From Acidobacteriota bacterium (GTDB taxonomy: Bacteria; Acidobacteriota; Thermoanaerobaculia; Multivoradales; J023): 64,000 nt of DNA. This document shows, piece by piece, positions 51,702-61,553 of the stretch. How positions within the stretch are numbered: the stretch's first letter is position 1; the number at the start of each line of letters is the position of its first letter. The notes under the pieces were generated by a model that was not told the DNA's origin, searched no databases, and saw only the letters and a list, made by a program, of their open reading frames with translations. The translations under genes and the position numbers were made by a program. The stretch lies in contig JAJCXO010000221.1 in assembly GCA_029263395.1 (NCBI GenBank), positions 124,001 to 188,000 on the forward strand, given 5' to 3'.

Positions 51702-54700
51702 ATGGCTGAATCCATGGCTTCTTCCCCCATCTCCTCTGCCCAAAGTCTTTGGCAGACGTCCGCTCGGACGTTGCGTGCCAGTGCGCCTTATTGTGCTCTC
51801 CGCCAGGATCTTGGCGAGGTGGTACGACTGCCGGTCACCGCCGCTGCATGGGTTCTGGACTTGATCTCACACGATCTCGGTCGGCCATTGCTGGTGGTGG
51901 TACCGCACGAGATCGATGCTTACGCTTGGCTCGAAGCGTCGCGCCTCTTCAGCACCCAGAAGGGGGCGGTCTACTTTCCGGCACCGTCGCTCAGTCCTTA
52001 TCAGGAAGCCGAGATCTCGCTGCTGGTGAGAGCCGAGGAGTCGTTGGCGGTCGATCGCATCGCCCGTCGTGATATCTCGACGGTGATCACGACACCGCGG
52101 GCACTTTTTCGCAGGCTACCGACGGCGGCTGACGTCACCGCTGCGCGTCTCGATATTTTGCCCGACGCAGACCATCCGATCGACGACCTGATCGACCACT
52201 TGATGCGTTGGGGTTACCATCGCAGCGATCTGGTCTACGAAGTTGGGCAGTTCGCTAGTCGGGGAGGCGTGTTCGACCTTTTTCCCCCGGGGTACTCGAT
52301 GCCGGTTCGGCTGGATCTTTTCGGCGATACCGTCGAGTCGATCCGTACCTTTGAGCCCCAGAGTCAGCGCTCCCAAGACAGCCTTGAACAGCTCGAAGTG
52401 TTGCCGCTGTCGCTTTACTCTCAAGGGGCTGCCGAGGCTCAGCTGATCGCCGATCTGATGGCGGATCAGGCGGGGCCGCAGCTCAGCCCAGAAACTGCTG
52501 AGCGAATTACCGCCTTGCGCGAAAACGGCCGCTTTGATGGCTGGGAGCATTTTCTGCCCTTGCTGGCTCTCGAAACCGTCAGTTTGCCCGATCTGATGGA
52601 GAATCCTCTGATCGTCACTCTCGATCCGACCTCGTTGGGCCAAGAGGTTGAGCACCATGGTGAGATCCTGCAAACAGATTTTGCCTCCCGGGTCGAGCAA
52701 CAGCGGCCGGCGGTCCCCCCAGAGTTGCTCGAGCATCCGGTCGAAGAGGTGGCCCGTTGGGTTGACGGGGCCGAGGTGCGGCTGGGCGATCTTTTTGTCA
52801 AGACATCCGCGGCGATCGATTTTGGCGCCACGCTCACCGATCTACTGCACGACAAGTTGCAGCTGTTTCCGCGTGAGGTAGAGCTCGCTCGGGCGCGGGG
52901 TGATCGGATTGCGTTGGTGGTGCCAGAGGACCATCGAGCGAAGATTGGCGAGTTGCTCGAAGGACGCGACATCGAGCTCGGGCCGACGGGGGTCGACCTG
53001 GTCAGTGGCGACTTGCAACGCGGCTTCTATTTGCCGGCCGCCGGCCTGACGATTTTTGGCGAACGTCAGCTCCTGCGACGTAGTCCTCTGGTGCGCCGTG
53101 CGGTGAAAAAGAAGAAGGGGTTTGGCCCCTTCCTGTCTTCGCTGCGGGATCTCAAGATTGGCGACTATGTGGTCCATTCGGATCACGGAATCGGCCAGTT
53201 CATGGCGTTGCGCAGTATCGGCGATGACGCGGGTGAACGGACCGATTTGCCGCCTGCCCTGGCCGAAGCAATGCCCGAGCGTGCGGCTGGCGTCGAGGTT
53301 ATGGAGATTGCCTACGCCACTGGCAAACGTCTGTTGCTGCCCCTCAGTCGCCTCGATCAAGTGCAGAAGTACAGTGGTATCGAGGGCGTCGCGCCGCGCC
53401 TCGATCGCCTTGGCGGCACATCTTGGAACCGTACCAAGAGCCGGATCAAGAAGGGTATGCGGGATATGGCGGAGGAGCTGCTCAAGCTCTATGCCCAGCG
53501 GCAGCTGGCCGAGGCCCCGCAAATCACCGGCAGCAGCGACATGCAACAGCAATTCGAAGCCGCCTTCGAATATGACGAGACTCCAGATCAGCTCGACGCC
53601 ATCCAGGCGATTGCGGACGACCTCACCCAAAAGCGACCGATGGATCGTCTGTTATGCGGCGATGTTGGTTTCGGCAAGACAGAAGTTGCGATGCGTGCGG
53701 CATTGATGGTGGTTGACGGTGGTTATCAGGTGGCGGTCTTGGCGCCGACGACAATTCTCGCCGACCAGCATCTAGAAACCTTCAAGCTTCGGTTCGCCGG
53801 CACACCGGTAGAGATAGAGATGATCTCCCGTTTTCGAACGGTCGCTCAGGCCCGCGACATCGAACAGCGGGTGAACGACGGCAAGATCGACATTCTGATC
53901 GGCACCCACCGCCTGCTCGGTCGCAAAATCAACTTTCCCAAACTCGGCCTGGTCATCATCGACGAAGAACAACGCTTCGGTGTAGCGCACAAGGAGCGCC
54001 TCAAGAAGTTGCGCAAAGATGTCCACGTCCTGGCGATGTCGGCCACGCCGGTGCCTCGTACCCTGCAGCTGTCCCTGGCCGGGGTGCGTGACTTGTCGTT
54101 GATCGAGACACCGCCGCGGGACCGGATGGCGATCGAGACCGCAATTCTGCCGTTCGAGCCGCAGCTCATTCGCGAAGCGATCGAATACGAGATGGACCGC
54201 AACGGGCAGGTGTACTACGTCTACAACCGAGTAGAAACGATCGACAAGATGGCCGCCTACTTGCGAGAAGTGGTGCCATCTGCCCGAGTCACCGTCGGTC
54301 ACGGCCAACTCGACGAAAAAGAGCTGTCGCAGCGCATGCACGCGTTTACCGACCACAAATACGACGTGCTGCTAGCGACTACGATCATCGAGAACGGTAT
54401 CGACATCCCCAACGTCAACACCATGATCGTCCACCGCGCTGATCGTTTCGGCTTGTCGCAGCTCTACCAGCTGCGAGGTCGGGTCGGTCGCAGCGACCAG
54501 CTGGCATTTTGTTACCTACTGGTCTCCGCTGATCGGATCCTTACCCAAGAAGCGCGCAAGCGGCTCGATGCGATCCGTGAATTTACCGAACTCGGGGCGG
54601 GTTTTCGTGTTGCGGGGCGCGATCTCGAGATCCGTGGAGCCGGCAATCTACTGGGTGCCCAGCAGAGTGGCCACATCGCGGCTGTGGGTATCGAGACGTA

Positions 54701-55196
54701 CCTCAAGATGCTCGAGGAGACGGTGGCGGAGCTCAAAGGAGAAGCCCCAGAGGAGGCGCCGACGGTCACGCTTGATCTGCCGGTGGCCATGTCGATCCCC
54801 GAAGACTACGTCGGCGATCCCAATCTGCGCATGGAGGTCTACCGTCGCCTGGCGGCTGAAGACGAAGCCGAGGCTGACGTACTCGCCGAGCTGCGGGATC
54901 GTTTCGGGCCGCCGCCCGAAGGTGTGCGCACTCTGATTCGCGTGGCGGCCCTCAAGCGGCTTGCGGAATCGCTGCGCATGCAGTCGATCTCGGCCCGCGG
55001 CAGTCGTCTGACGATCCGCCTGCGTCAAGACGCCCAGGTGGATCCAGATCGACTGATCAGTCTGGTATCGCAACGCCCGGGGTCCCGTTTCAGCCCGTCT
55101 GGCGCCCTGACCCTCGACGGCGTTTTGGCGGCCGACGCGATCGAGACGGCACAAGAGGTGATGACCTATCTGAGCGCCACTGAGGCGAGTTCATGA
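51702..55196 (+). CDS. mfd: Transcription-repair coupling factor
   Basis: An 1,164-residue Mfd, which removes RNA polymerase stalled at DNA damage and recruits UvrA. UvrB-like N-terminal domains, a CarD-like RNA-polymerase-interacting domain (LKIGDYVVHSDHGIGQFMALR), helicase motifs GDVGFGKTEVAMRAAL and DEEQRF, SATPVPRTLQ, the RecG/TRG-type segment QLRGRVGRS, and the C-terminal TRCF domain are all present. A TTG 9 bp upstream and an ATG 12 bp downstream are alternative starts. Confidence 0.97.
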   Translation: MAESMASSPISSAQSLWQTSARTLRASAPYCALRQDLGEVVRLPVTAAAWVLDLISHDLGRPLLVVVPHEIDAYAWLEASRLFSTQKGAVYFPAPSLSPYQEAEISLLVRAEESLAVDRIARRDISTVITTPRALFRRLPTAADVTAARLDILPDADHPIDDLIDHLMRWGYHRSDLVYEVGQFASRGGVFDLFPPGYSMPVRLDLFGDTVESIRTFEPQSQRSQDSLEQLEVLPLSLYSQGAAEAQLIADLMADQAGPQLSPETAERITALRENGRFDGWEHFLPLLALETVSLPDLMENPLIVTLDPTSLGQEVEHHGEILQTDFASRVEQQRPAVPPELLEHPVEEVARWVDGAEVRLGDLFVKTSAAIDFGATLTDLLHDKLQLFPREVELARARGDRIALVVPEDHRAKIGELLEGRDIELGPTGVDLVSGDLQRGFYLPAAGLTIFGERQLLRRSPLVRRAVKKKKGFGPFLSSLRDLKIGDYVVHSDHGIGQFMALRSIGDDAGERTDLPPALAEAMPERAAGVEVMEIAYATGKRLLLPLSRLDQVQKYSGIEGVAPRLDRLGGTSWNRTKSRIKKGMRDMAEELLKLYAQRQLAEAPQITGSSDMQQQFEAAFEYDETPDQLDAIQAIADDLTQKRPMDRLLCGDVGFGKTEVAMRAALMVVDGGYQVAVLAPTTILADQHLETFKLRFAGTPVEIEMISRFRTVAQARDIEQRVNDGKIDILIGTHRLLGRKINFPKLGLVIIDEEQRFGVAHKERLKKLRKDVHVLAMSATPVPRTLQLSLAGVRDLSLIETPPRDRMAIETAILPFEPQLIREAIEYEMDRNGQVYYVYNRVETIDKMAAYLREVVPSARVTVGHGQLDEKELSQRMHAFTDHKYDVLLATTIIENGIDIPNVNTMIVHRADRFGLSQLYQLRGRVGRSDQLAFCYLLVSADRILTQEARKRLDAIREFTELGAGFRVAGRDLEIRGAGNLLGAQQSGHIAAVGIETYLKMLEETVAELKGEAPEEAPTVTLDLPVAMSIPEDYVGDPNLRMEVYRRLAAEDEAEADVLAELRDRFGPPPEGVRTLIRVAALKRLAESLRMQSISARGSRLTIRLRQDAQVDPDRLISLVSQRPGSRFSPSGALTLDGVLAADAIETAQEVMTYLSATEASS

Positions 55197-56158
55197 CCAC
55201 AGGGTGGTCGAGTTGGCGCTCGGCAAACCATACAGGTGTGCACTGGTTCGGACGCCCTGCCCCTTTTCGACGGCCTGTCCCGTCCGGGCGTCAGACGGGT
55301 GAACGCCTGAATGTAGTGGTTTGTTTGTCCGTCAGTCTGTTGTGGTTGGCCTTCGCTGGCTGCCAAAAGCCGCCGGTCAGCGGTGCTGACGTCGCCGTCC
55401 GCATCGACGGCGAAGAGATCCACTATGGCGAGTTCGAAGTCTACTTGCGAGACAACATGTCGGGCGGTGATTCGGCGCTCGACAACTTGGTCCAGAGTGA
55501 GCTTTTCGACCAGTTTTTGGATGCTCAGCTGTTGTTTCGGCTAGCGATCGAGCGCGGGCTGGTCGAGCCTGAAGCCGATTTGCGGCAAGCGCTCGAGCTG
55601 TTGCTCAGTGACTATCCGCGGCAGATTCCGACCGAAGCCCAGATCAAGGCCTATTACGAAGTACACAAAGCGAAGTATCAGCATTCGGAGGAGGTCCATC
55701 TGCGCCAAATCCTGGTGGCGGATCGTTCCGCTGCTGAAGAGGCCCAGCAAGCGATTGCCGAGGGAGAGGATTTTGCCCAGGTCGCGGCACGGATCTCGCA
55801 GGAGCCTCGGGCGCACCTGGGTGGTGATCAAGGGAGACTGGCGAGAGAAGATCTCCCGGTCACCTTTGTCGACGCTATTTTCGAGCTTGCTCCCGGCGAG
55901 GTCACCGACATCATCTCCGCCGACTATGGCTTTCATCTATTCCAAGTCGTGGCGGCTTTTCCCGCCGAAACAGTGCCATTGGAACAGGTGAGCAGCGAGA
56001 TTAGCGCCGCGCTGGAGCGCTTACATCTGGACGAGCTGGTAGACGGATTTATCCTCGAGGCGCGCGAGCGGTACAATACCGCAGTCTTCCCGACCAACTT
56101 CCCATTTGACTACCAAGGTTATTATGCGCAGCAAAACACTCCGTCCCGTACCGACTAG
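55193..56158 (+). CDS. Parvulin-type peptidyl-prolyl isomerase lipoprotein
   Basis: A 321-residue frame overlapping the mfd stop by 4 bp (ATGA). A lipobox LAFAGC at about residue 57 suggests that translation may really begin at an internal GTG just before VCLSVSLLWLAFAGC. A SurA-like N-domain and a parvulin rotamase domain follow (EEVHLRQILVADRSAAEEAQQ, LGGDQGRLAREDLP, DYGFHLFQV). A periplasmic chaperone for outer-membrane protein folding is likely. Confidence 0.82.
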   Translation: MTTGWSSWRSANHTGVHWFGRPAPFRRPVPSGRQTGERLNVVVCLSVSLLWLAFAGCQKPPVSGADVAVRIDGEEIHYGEFEVYLRDNMSGGDSALDNLVQSELFDQFLDAQLLFRLAIERGLVEPEADLRQALELLLSDYPRQIPTEAQIKAYYEVHKAKYQHSEEVHLRQILVADRSAAEEAQQAIAEGEDFAQVAARISQEPRAHLGGDQGRLAREDLPVTFVDAIFELAPGEVTDIISADYGFHLFQVVAAFPAETVPLEQVSSEISAALERLHLDELVDGFILEARERYNTAVFPTNFPFDYQGYYAQQNTPSRTD

Positions 56159-57326
56159 CCGTTTCGCGACCGACCCGAGAGCAGCCATGGCGCTGCGGGC
56201 AGGGCTTCGCCCAGCCGTGAAGTCCCAAACCAAGGTGGCTGGGCTGGCGGTCGCCTTCGGGCTGGTGGTGGCGGGCCTGGCCGGGGCACCGGTTTTTGCC
56301 GAGGATGTCAATCGGATTGTCCTAAGGGTCAACGAGGAGATCCTCACGCTGCACGAGTACGAAGCCCGCAAGGCCAGCGAGATCTCGGCGATTCTCTCCA
56401 ACACAGGGCTCGATTCCAGCCAGCGCCAGGGTCGGCTCGAGGAGGTGGGCCAGGTGGTGGTTCAGAACATCTTCAGCGAAATGTTGCTGCTTTCTTACGC
56501 TAACCAGCATTCCATTCGTGTCACCGATGCCGAAGTCGGGGAAGCGGTGCAGGGGATGGTGGAACGGCAAGGCATCGAGAGCGAAGAGCAGTTGCAACAG
56601 GCGCTCATCAGCTCAGGGATGACGCTCGAACAGCTACGCGAGAACGCTCGCCGAGAACTGTTGTGGCAGCAGGTGGTGGGTCGCGAGGTGCAGCCCAAGG
56701 TCCAGATTGACGAGGAAGAGCTGCGTGCCTACTACCGCAACAACCAGGAACAGTTCCGCACCCCGGAACAGCGGCGACTGAAAGAAGTCATCATTCTCGA
56801 ATCCAGTGGTCTTGATGATGCTGAACTGCAGAGGGTCGCGGGTGAGGTCCACCAGGCGTTGGCTGCTGGCGATCCCCCGGAAGACGTCGTAGCTCCATTG
56901 AAGGAAAACGGCGTTACGACCGGGCTGATCGACCTCGACTGGCTGCGCAAAGACGAGCTGGAGGAATCCCTAGCGGCCGCCGCTTGGGGTCTGAAGCCGG
57001 GAGAGTTCTCGGCGCCGGTGGCGGCCCGTGGCGGGTATCACATCGTTCATGTCGAAGATCTCAAAGAGGCCGAAGTCAAGCCGCTTTCCGAGGTCCAAGA
57101 TCTGATCGCCCGCCGCGAGTACAACTCGCGTTTCAATCGCGAGCTGCGCGAATTCCTGAATACGCTCGAGGAGAATGCCTACATTCAGGAGAGTCTTCCA
57201 ACCGAGGCGGTCGGTTATCGGGCGCTGGCTCCTGAATACGAGAAGGAAGACGAGCTCGAGCTCTTCCGAGCGCCTATTCTGGAGAAAGAAGACGAGTCCG
57301 CAGAAGCGCCGGAAGTTGCTGGCTGA
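56124..57326 (+). CDS. SurA-like periplasmic chaperone/peptidyl-prolyl isomerase
   Basis: A 400-residue exported protein. Signal peptide at about 30-60 (KVAGLAVAFGLVVAGLAGAPVFAED), SurA N-terminal domain (RIVLRVNEEILTLHEYE, ILLLSYANQHSIRVTDAEV-like helices) and one parvulin domain (RRLKEVIILESSG...PEDVVAPLKENG...GYHIVHVEDLKEA). It overlaps the previous isomerase gene by 35 bp, so the two are a pair for outer-membrane protein assembly. The upstream TTG at 56106 is less likely than ATG with AAGG. Confidence 0.85.
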   Translation: MRSKTLRPVPTSRFATDPRAAMALRAGLRPAVKSQTKVAGLAVAFGLVVAGLAGAPVFAEDVNRIVLRVNEEILTLHEYEARKASEISAILSNTGLDSSQRQGRLEEVGQVVVQNIFSEMLLLSYANQHSIRVTDAEVGEAVQGMVERQGIESEEQLQQALISSGMTLEQLRENARRELLWQQVVGREVQPKVQIDEEELRAYYRNNQEQFRTPEQRRLKEVIILESSGLDDAELQRVAGEVHQALAAGDPPEDVVAPLKENGVTTGLIDLDWLRKDELEESLAAAAWGLKPGEFSAPVAARGGYHIVHVEDLKEAEVKPLSEVQDLIARREYNSRFNRELREFLNTLEENAYIQESLPTEAVGYRALAPEYEKEDELELFRAPILEKEDESAEAPEVAG

Positions 57327-57673
57327 GCGCTGAAATCGAAGGCTCGAGCCCGAGGCGTTCAACGCCAGCGGCGGCTTTCACGAGTGTCTGGGAGGAAGGT
57401 CCATTTGGGCCTGACCGCTACATATTGTGGTGGTTTAATCTGTTACTTCAATATAGTGTGGTCTGAATGAAAGAAGTGGTGAAAAACCCTTCCTTTAGTC
57501 ATCTCGCCGCACAGCTATCTGGGTGGGCCCCTGGGCTCAACCTGACCTGTCGTCGACAACAACTCGAGCCGCGAAACACCTGATTCCAAAGCGCTCGAGA
57601 GCGTTCGAACTCGTTGGCGATCTGTGCGTCATGTCGCTTGTAGGGGCGCTCGGCGGGGCTTGGTGGAGTCCGT
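57327..57673. other. Intergenic region before the division/cell-wall cluster
   Basis: The 5' part of a 444-bp gap. An AT-richer section lies at 57420-57470 and should contain the dcw promoter. I do not see a convincing -35/-10 pair. No gene is supported here. Confidence 0.35.
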
Positions 57674-57718
57674 TGGTCAACTTGGGGTCACAAGTGGACA
57701 AAAGTGGACAAGAGTGGG
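57674..57718 (+). promoter_or_regulatory. MraZ-box-like direct repeats
   Basis: GTGG(A/G) occurs at 57694, 57704 and 57714 with exact 10-bp spacing; TTGGGG (57682) and TTGG (57673) continue the series upstream. MraZ of E. coli binds TGGGN repeats at 10-bp period before its own gene, so this is a likely autoregulatory operator, about 55-95 bp before mraZ. Confidence 0.65.
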
Positions 57719-57770
57719 CCTGAATGATAGCCTTTCAAGAATATTCCTCGAACGAGGCGGAAGAAGGCTC

Positions 57771-58211
57771 ATGTTCCGTGGTAGTGCTCCAGCGAAGATC
57801 GATAGCAAGGGACGCCTCAAAGTCCCGACGGAATTTCGTCGTCTCCTAGAGGAGAGCCACGGGCCGGATGTCTTCATCACCTCGATCGTAGGTCAGTCGG
57901 CGATGCTCTATCCCCTCTCTGTTTGGGAAGGAATAGAGCGGAAGTTGGCTGATGTTCCCTCTTCGGATCGGTCCAAACAACGGTTTCTAGAACGGGTCAA
58001 CTACTTTGGGCAGCAGTTGCGTCTCGATGCCCAGGGTCGGGTCGTTATTCCACAGATTCTGCGTGAGCGGGCGGAGATGATCGGGGACGTGGTGGTGAGC
58101 GGTCGTATCGAGCATCTCGAGATCTGGAACCATGAGCGGTTCGGTCAGAAGCTGCTCGAAGAACCGTTCTCTGATGAAGATTTTCAGGCCTTGGCAGAGC
58201 GCGGAATCTGA
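57771..58211 (+). CDS. mraZ: Transcriptional regulator MraZ
   Basis: A 146-residue MraZ with two AbrB-like half domains: FRGSAPAKIDSKGRLKVPTEFRRLL and LRLDAQGRVVIPQILRERAEM. It represses the division and cell-wall cluster that it heads. The ATG after GGCGGAAGAAGG is chosen over upstream frames because it gives the standard N-terminus. rsmH follows after 11 bp. Confidence 0.95.
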   Translation: MFRGSAPAKIDSKGRLKVPTEFRRLLEESHGPDVFITSIVGQSAMLYPLSVWEGIERKLADVPSSDRSKQRFLERVNYFGQQLRLDAQGRVVIPQILRERAEMIGDVVVSGRIEHLEIWNHERFGQKLLEEPFSDEDFQALAERGI

Positions 58212-58222
58212 TCGGAGGCATT

Positions 58223-59134
58223 GTGCATCTGCCGGTCTTGCGCGCTGAGGCGCTTCGTTTTTTGGAGCCGTCGCGAGGCGGTTGTTTCGTGGATTGCACG
58301 GTAGGCCTCGGTGGGCACGCTGCGGCGATCCTGGAGAGTTCATCAACAGCAACGGTATTGGGCATCGACCGCGACCGGCGAGCTCTCGAGCTGGCCGGCG
58401 AACGGCTCGTCGATTTCGGCGACCGGGTTCAGTTGATGGCCGGACGTTTTGACGGTTTAGAAGACAATCTGGCCGAACAAGGGATCTCAAAAGTGAGCGG
58501 TGTGCTCGCTGATCTCGGTGTTTCATCCATGCAGCTCGAGGTAGCCGAACGCGGATTTTCCTTCATGAACGACGGTCCACTCGACATGAGAATGGGGGCT
58601 GGTGAGGTCACGGCCCGGGATGTCGTCAATCAGTACCGGGAGGATGAGTTGGTCAAAATCTTCAGTGAGTACGGCGAAGAGAGACACTCGCGACGTGTGG
58701 CGCGTGCGATTGACCGAGCGCGCCTGGAGAAACCTATTGAGACCACAGGTGAACTGCGACAAGTGATCGAGCGCGCCAAGCCTAACGTTGGTCGGCAGCG
58801 CATTCATCCTGCAACGAAGGTTTTCCAGGCACTACGTATAGAAGTCAACCAGGAGCTCGAGCAGCTTCGTAGCCTGCTCGATCAGTCGGTACGCATGTTG
58901 GAGCGTGATGGCCGGTTAGTGGTGATCTCGTACCACAGCCTCGAGGATCGCATGGTCAAACATACCTTGCGGGATCTGGCGACCGGTGAGATCGAGCCCG
59001 TTACTGGACGCCCGAGAGCCGAAACCCGAGTGATCGAAGTGCTGACGCGCAAGCCGGTCCGTCCAACGCCCGAAGAGGTGGCGGCGAATCCCCGGTCGCG
59101 ATCGGCGCGGCTGCGTGCGGCCCGCAGACTGTAA
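58223..59134 (+). CDS. rsmH: 16S rRNA m4C1402 methyltransferase RsmH
   Basis: A 303-residue RsmH (MraW) that methylates N4 of C1402 in 16S rRNA. Motifs are HLPVLRAEALRFL, FVDCTVGLGGHAAAILE (SAM binding), GVLADLGVSSMQLEVAERGFS, RMGAGEVTARDVVN and VVISYHSLEDRMVK. GTG start after GGAGGC. Classical place after mraZ. Confidence 0.97.
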   Translation: MHLPVLRAEALRFLEPSRGGCFVDCTVGLGGHAAAILESSSTATVLGIDRDRRALELAGERLVDFGDRVQLMAGRFDGLEDNLAEQGISKVSGVLADLGVSSMQLEVAERGFSFMNDGPLDMRMGAGEVTARDVVNQYREDELVKIFSEYGEERHSRRVARAIDRARLEKPIETTGELRQVIERAKPNVGRQRIHPATKVFQALRIEVNQELEQLRSLLDQSVRMLERDGRLVVISYHSLEDRMVKHTLRDLATGEIEPVTGRPRAETRVIEVLTRKPVRPTPEEVAANPRSRSARLRAARRL

Positions 59135-59202
59135 ACCCAAGACTGTAGTACCTGACCGAAGACCTGGCTCCAACTGATTTTTAGACATTAGACCTCAGAG
59201 CG

Positions 59203-59550
59203 ATGCACAATCCCTACACGATCCACCGTCAGGTCGATAATGCGTACCTGGTTCGCGAGCGCGACCGGCGCTTGTTGCGCGAGCTGCTGGGCGTGGTGGC
59301 TGTTGTGTTGGTGCTGGGTGGCGGCCTCCTCGCCTACACCTGGGTCCATATCGAGATCCTCGAGACCGGATACCGGATCGACGATTCCGAGAAGCAGCTG
59401 CACCAGCTGCTGGAAGAGGAACGTCGGCAGCGGCTCGAGGTGGCCTATCTCGCCCACCCGGAGCGCATCTACCAGCGCGCCCAGAGTGATCTCGGCATGC
59501 ATCCACCGACCATGGCTCAGACGCTCTTCTACGAGGAGCTGGTGCGGTGA
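59203..59550 (+). CDS. ftsL: Cell-division protein FtsL
   Basis: A 115-residue bitopic protein between rsmH and the PBP gene, the standard FtsL place. Cytoplasmic start, one membrane helix (LLGVVAVVLVLGGGLLAYTWVHI), then a coiled coil (DSEKQLHQLLEEERRQRLEVAYLA) and a short end (ERIYQRAQSDLGM). FtsL joins FtsB in the divisome complex that activates FtsWI. It overlaps ftsI by 4 bp. Confidence 0.88.
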   Translation: MHNPYTIHRQVDNAYLVRERDRRLLRELLGVVAVVLVLGGGLLAYTWVHIEILETGYRIDDSEKQLHQLLEEERRQRLEVAYLAHPERIYQRAQSDLGMHPPTMAQTLFYEELVR

Positions 59551-61553
59551 AGCAGTTTCGTTTGGTGATGCTGTCGGTGTTGGCAGGAGCTTGGATCTGC
59601 GCCATCGCGTTGCGTTTGTACGACCTGCAGGTCCGCAAGCACGACCACTATCTGGAACGGGCGACCAGACAGCAGCAACGGGTTGTGATGCTGTATCCGC
59701 CGCGTGGCACCATCTTCGATGCACGTGGTCGGGAACTTGCAGTGTCGGTGGAGGTGAGTTCGGTGGCCGCCGACCCTTCGATGATCGAGGATCCGACGGA
59801 GACAATTCGAGCTTTGGGTGGGTTGGTCGATCCCGATCACCTGAAAAAAGTCCTGGCGTCGGATCGAGAATTTGCCTGGATAGAGCGCAAGCTTGATCTG
59901 CCGCGAGCCAATGCTTACCGTGAGGCTGCCACCAAGGGTATTTTCTTCCTCCAAGAGTCCAAACGCTATTACCCGCTGCGAAGTTTGGCAGCGCAAGTTC
60001 TGGGCTACGTCGGGACCGACAATGGTGGTCTTGCGGGTCTCGAGTTTCTTTACGACCGAGTCGTCACCAGCGAACCTGGCCAACGTACCGTGGTGCGCGA
60101 CGCTCGCCTTGGCACGGTGCTTCATCCCGGCCTAAAGAAAGAGAAAGCGAAACCCGGCCAGAATCTCTATCTGACGCTGGACGCTGCCATTCAGCATTTG
60201 GTGGAACGTGAGCTTGCCAAGGCAATTGCTTCCAGTGGGGCTCGCAAGGGCATGATCGTGGTGCTCGAACCCAACACTGGCGCTGTCCTCGCGATGGCGT
60301 CGTACCCGACGTTCGACCCTAATGATTTCGGCGCCGCGCCACCGAGCCATTGGCGAAATCAAGTAGTCCAGGACGCCTACGAGCCTGGTTCGACGTTCAA
60401 AATGGTCACCTTGGCAGCGGCTCTGGAGACCGGGGTTGTCGATCCGTTGGAAACCATCGACTGCGAGATGGGTGGCATCCGTCTGGCCGGGGTTCGAATT
60501 TCGGATCACCATCCCTTCGGCGAGCTGACGGCACGACAGATCATGGCCAAGTCGAGCAACGTCGGTGCGATCAAGCTGGGCCTTGCTGCCGGCCGTGAGC
60601 AGCTCTTCGGCACCATCCGAAAGTTTGGCTTCGGTCAACCGACCGGTATCGATCTGCCGAGCGAGAGCTCAGGTATTTTGCGGCCGCTCGAGCGTTGGTC
60701 GCCGCTGTCTCCGGCTTATATCTCATTTGGCCAAGCCTTGTCCGTCACTGCGCTTCAGCTCACCAACGCCTTCGGCGCGATCGCCAATGGTGGTCGATTG
60801 CTCGAGCCTTACATTGTCGAATCGATCGGGGCAGAAGAACGTCGCCGACAGCCACGAAAAGTGGCCGGTTTGACGATATCGCCGTCGTCTGTACGGCAGG
60901 TCCGCAGCATGTTGGAGAGCGTGGTGCTGGAAGGTACTGCCAAAGCAGCGGCGGTGCCGGGTTATCGAGTGGCAGGGAAAACCGGCACCGCACAGAAGGC
61001 AATTGCAGGCAAAGGTTATGCCGCCAACAAGTTCATCGCTAGTTTTGTTGGATTCGCGCCGGTCAAGAATCCCGCCTTGGTGGCGGCGGTAGTTCTCGAT
61101 GAACCTTGGCCGAGGTATCACGGTGGCGAGGTTGCTGCACCTGTCTTCCAGGCCATCGCCAGTCAAATCCTGCTGTATTTGGGCGTGCGGCCAGACCGTG
61201 AAGGTGATGCGCTCTGGCCCGAGTCGCCGGCTCCTCAACAGCGGCGGCGAGGTACCCCTGCTGCATCTCCCGCAATCCGCGTTGCGCGGCTCGACTCCGA
61301 GGGCGTTAGAGAGACGTCGGTAGATGGAATGTCGGTTGATGTATCAACATCCGAGGTCACTCCCCAGGGAACAGTGCCAGATTTTGCTGGCCTCTCGGCC
61401 CGTCAGGCGGTTGCGTTGTCGGCCGATATCGGGCTCCAAGTTGGCTTGAATGGCCACGGCTTCGTCCGTCGCCAGTCGCCAGCTCCTGGAACGCCGTTGG
61501 AAGTTGTCAATGACACCGTCGAAGTCTGGCTCGGCCATCCGGGGGTGATGTGA
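59547..61553 (+). CDS. ftsI: Penicillin-binding protein 3 / FtsI with PASTA domain
   Basis: A 668-residue septal transpeptidase. N-terminal membrane helix (LVMLSVLAGAWICAIALRLYDL), PBP dimerisation domain (RGTIFDARGRELAVS), active-site serine in GSTFKMVTL (about residue 281), KSSNVG and KTGTAQKA triad motifs. A C-terminal PASTA domain (GTVPDFAGLSARQAVALSADIGLQVG) is present; this occurs in Gram-positive PBPs and some other phyla but not in E. coli FtsI. GTG overlaps the ftsL stop. Confidence 0.95.
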   Translation: MKQFRLVMLSVLAGAWICAIALRLYDLQVRKHDHYLERATRQQQRVVMLYPPRGTIFDARGRELAVSVEVSSVAADPSMIEDPTETIRALGGLVDPDHLKKVLASDREFAWIERKLDLPRANAYREAATKGIFFLQESKRYYPLRSLAAQVLGYVGTDNGGLAGLEFLYDRVVTSEPGQRTVVRDARLGTVLHPGLKKEKAKPGQNLYLTLDAAIQHLVERELAKAIASSGARKGMIVVLEPNTGAVLAMASYPTFDPNDFGAAPPSHWRNQVVQDAYEPGSTFKMVTLAAALETGVVDPLETIDCEMGGIRLAGVRISDHHPFGELTARQIMAKSSNVGAIKLGLAAGREQLFGTIRKFGFGQPTGIDLPSESSGILRPLERWSPLSPAYISFGQALSVTALQLTNAFGAIANGGRLLEPYIVESIGAEERRRQPRKVAGLTISPSSVRQVRSMLESVVLEGTAKAAAVPGYRVAGKTGTAQKAIAGKGYAANKFIASFVGFAPVKNPALVAAVVLDEPWPRYHGGEVAAPVFQAIASQILLYLGVRPDREGDALWPESPAPQQRRRGTPAASPAIRVARLDSEGVRETSVDGMSVDVSTSEVTPQGTVPDFAGLSARQAVALSADIGLQVGLNGHGFVRRQSPAPGTPLEVVNDTVEVWLGHPGVM

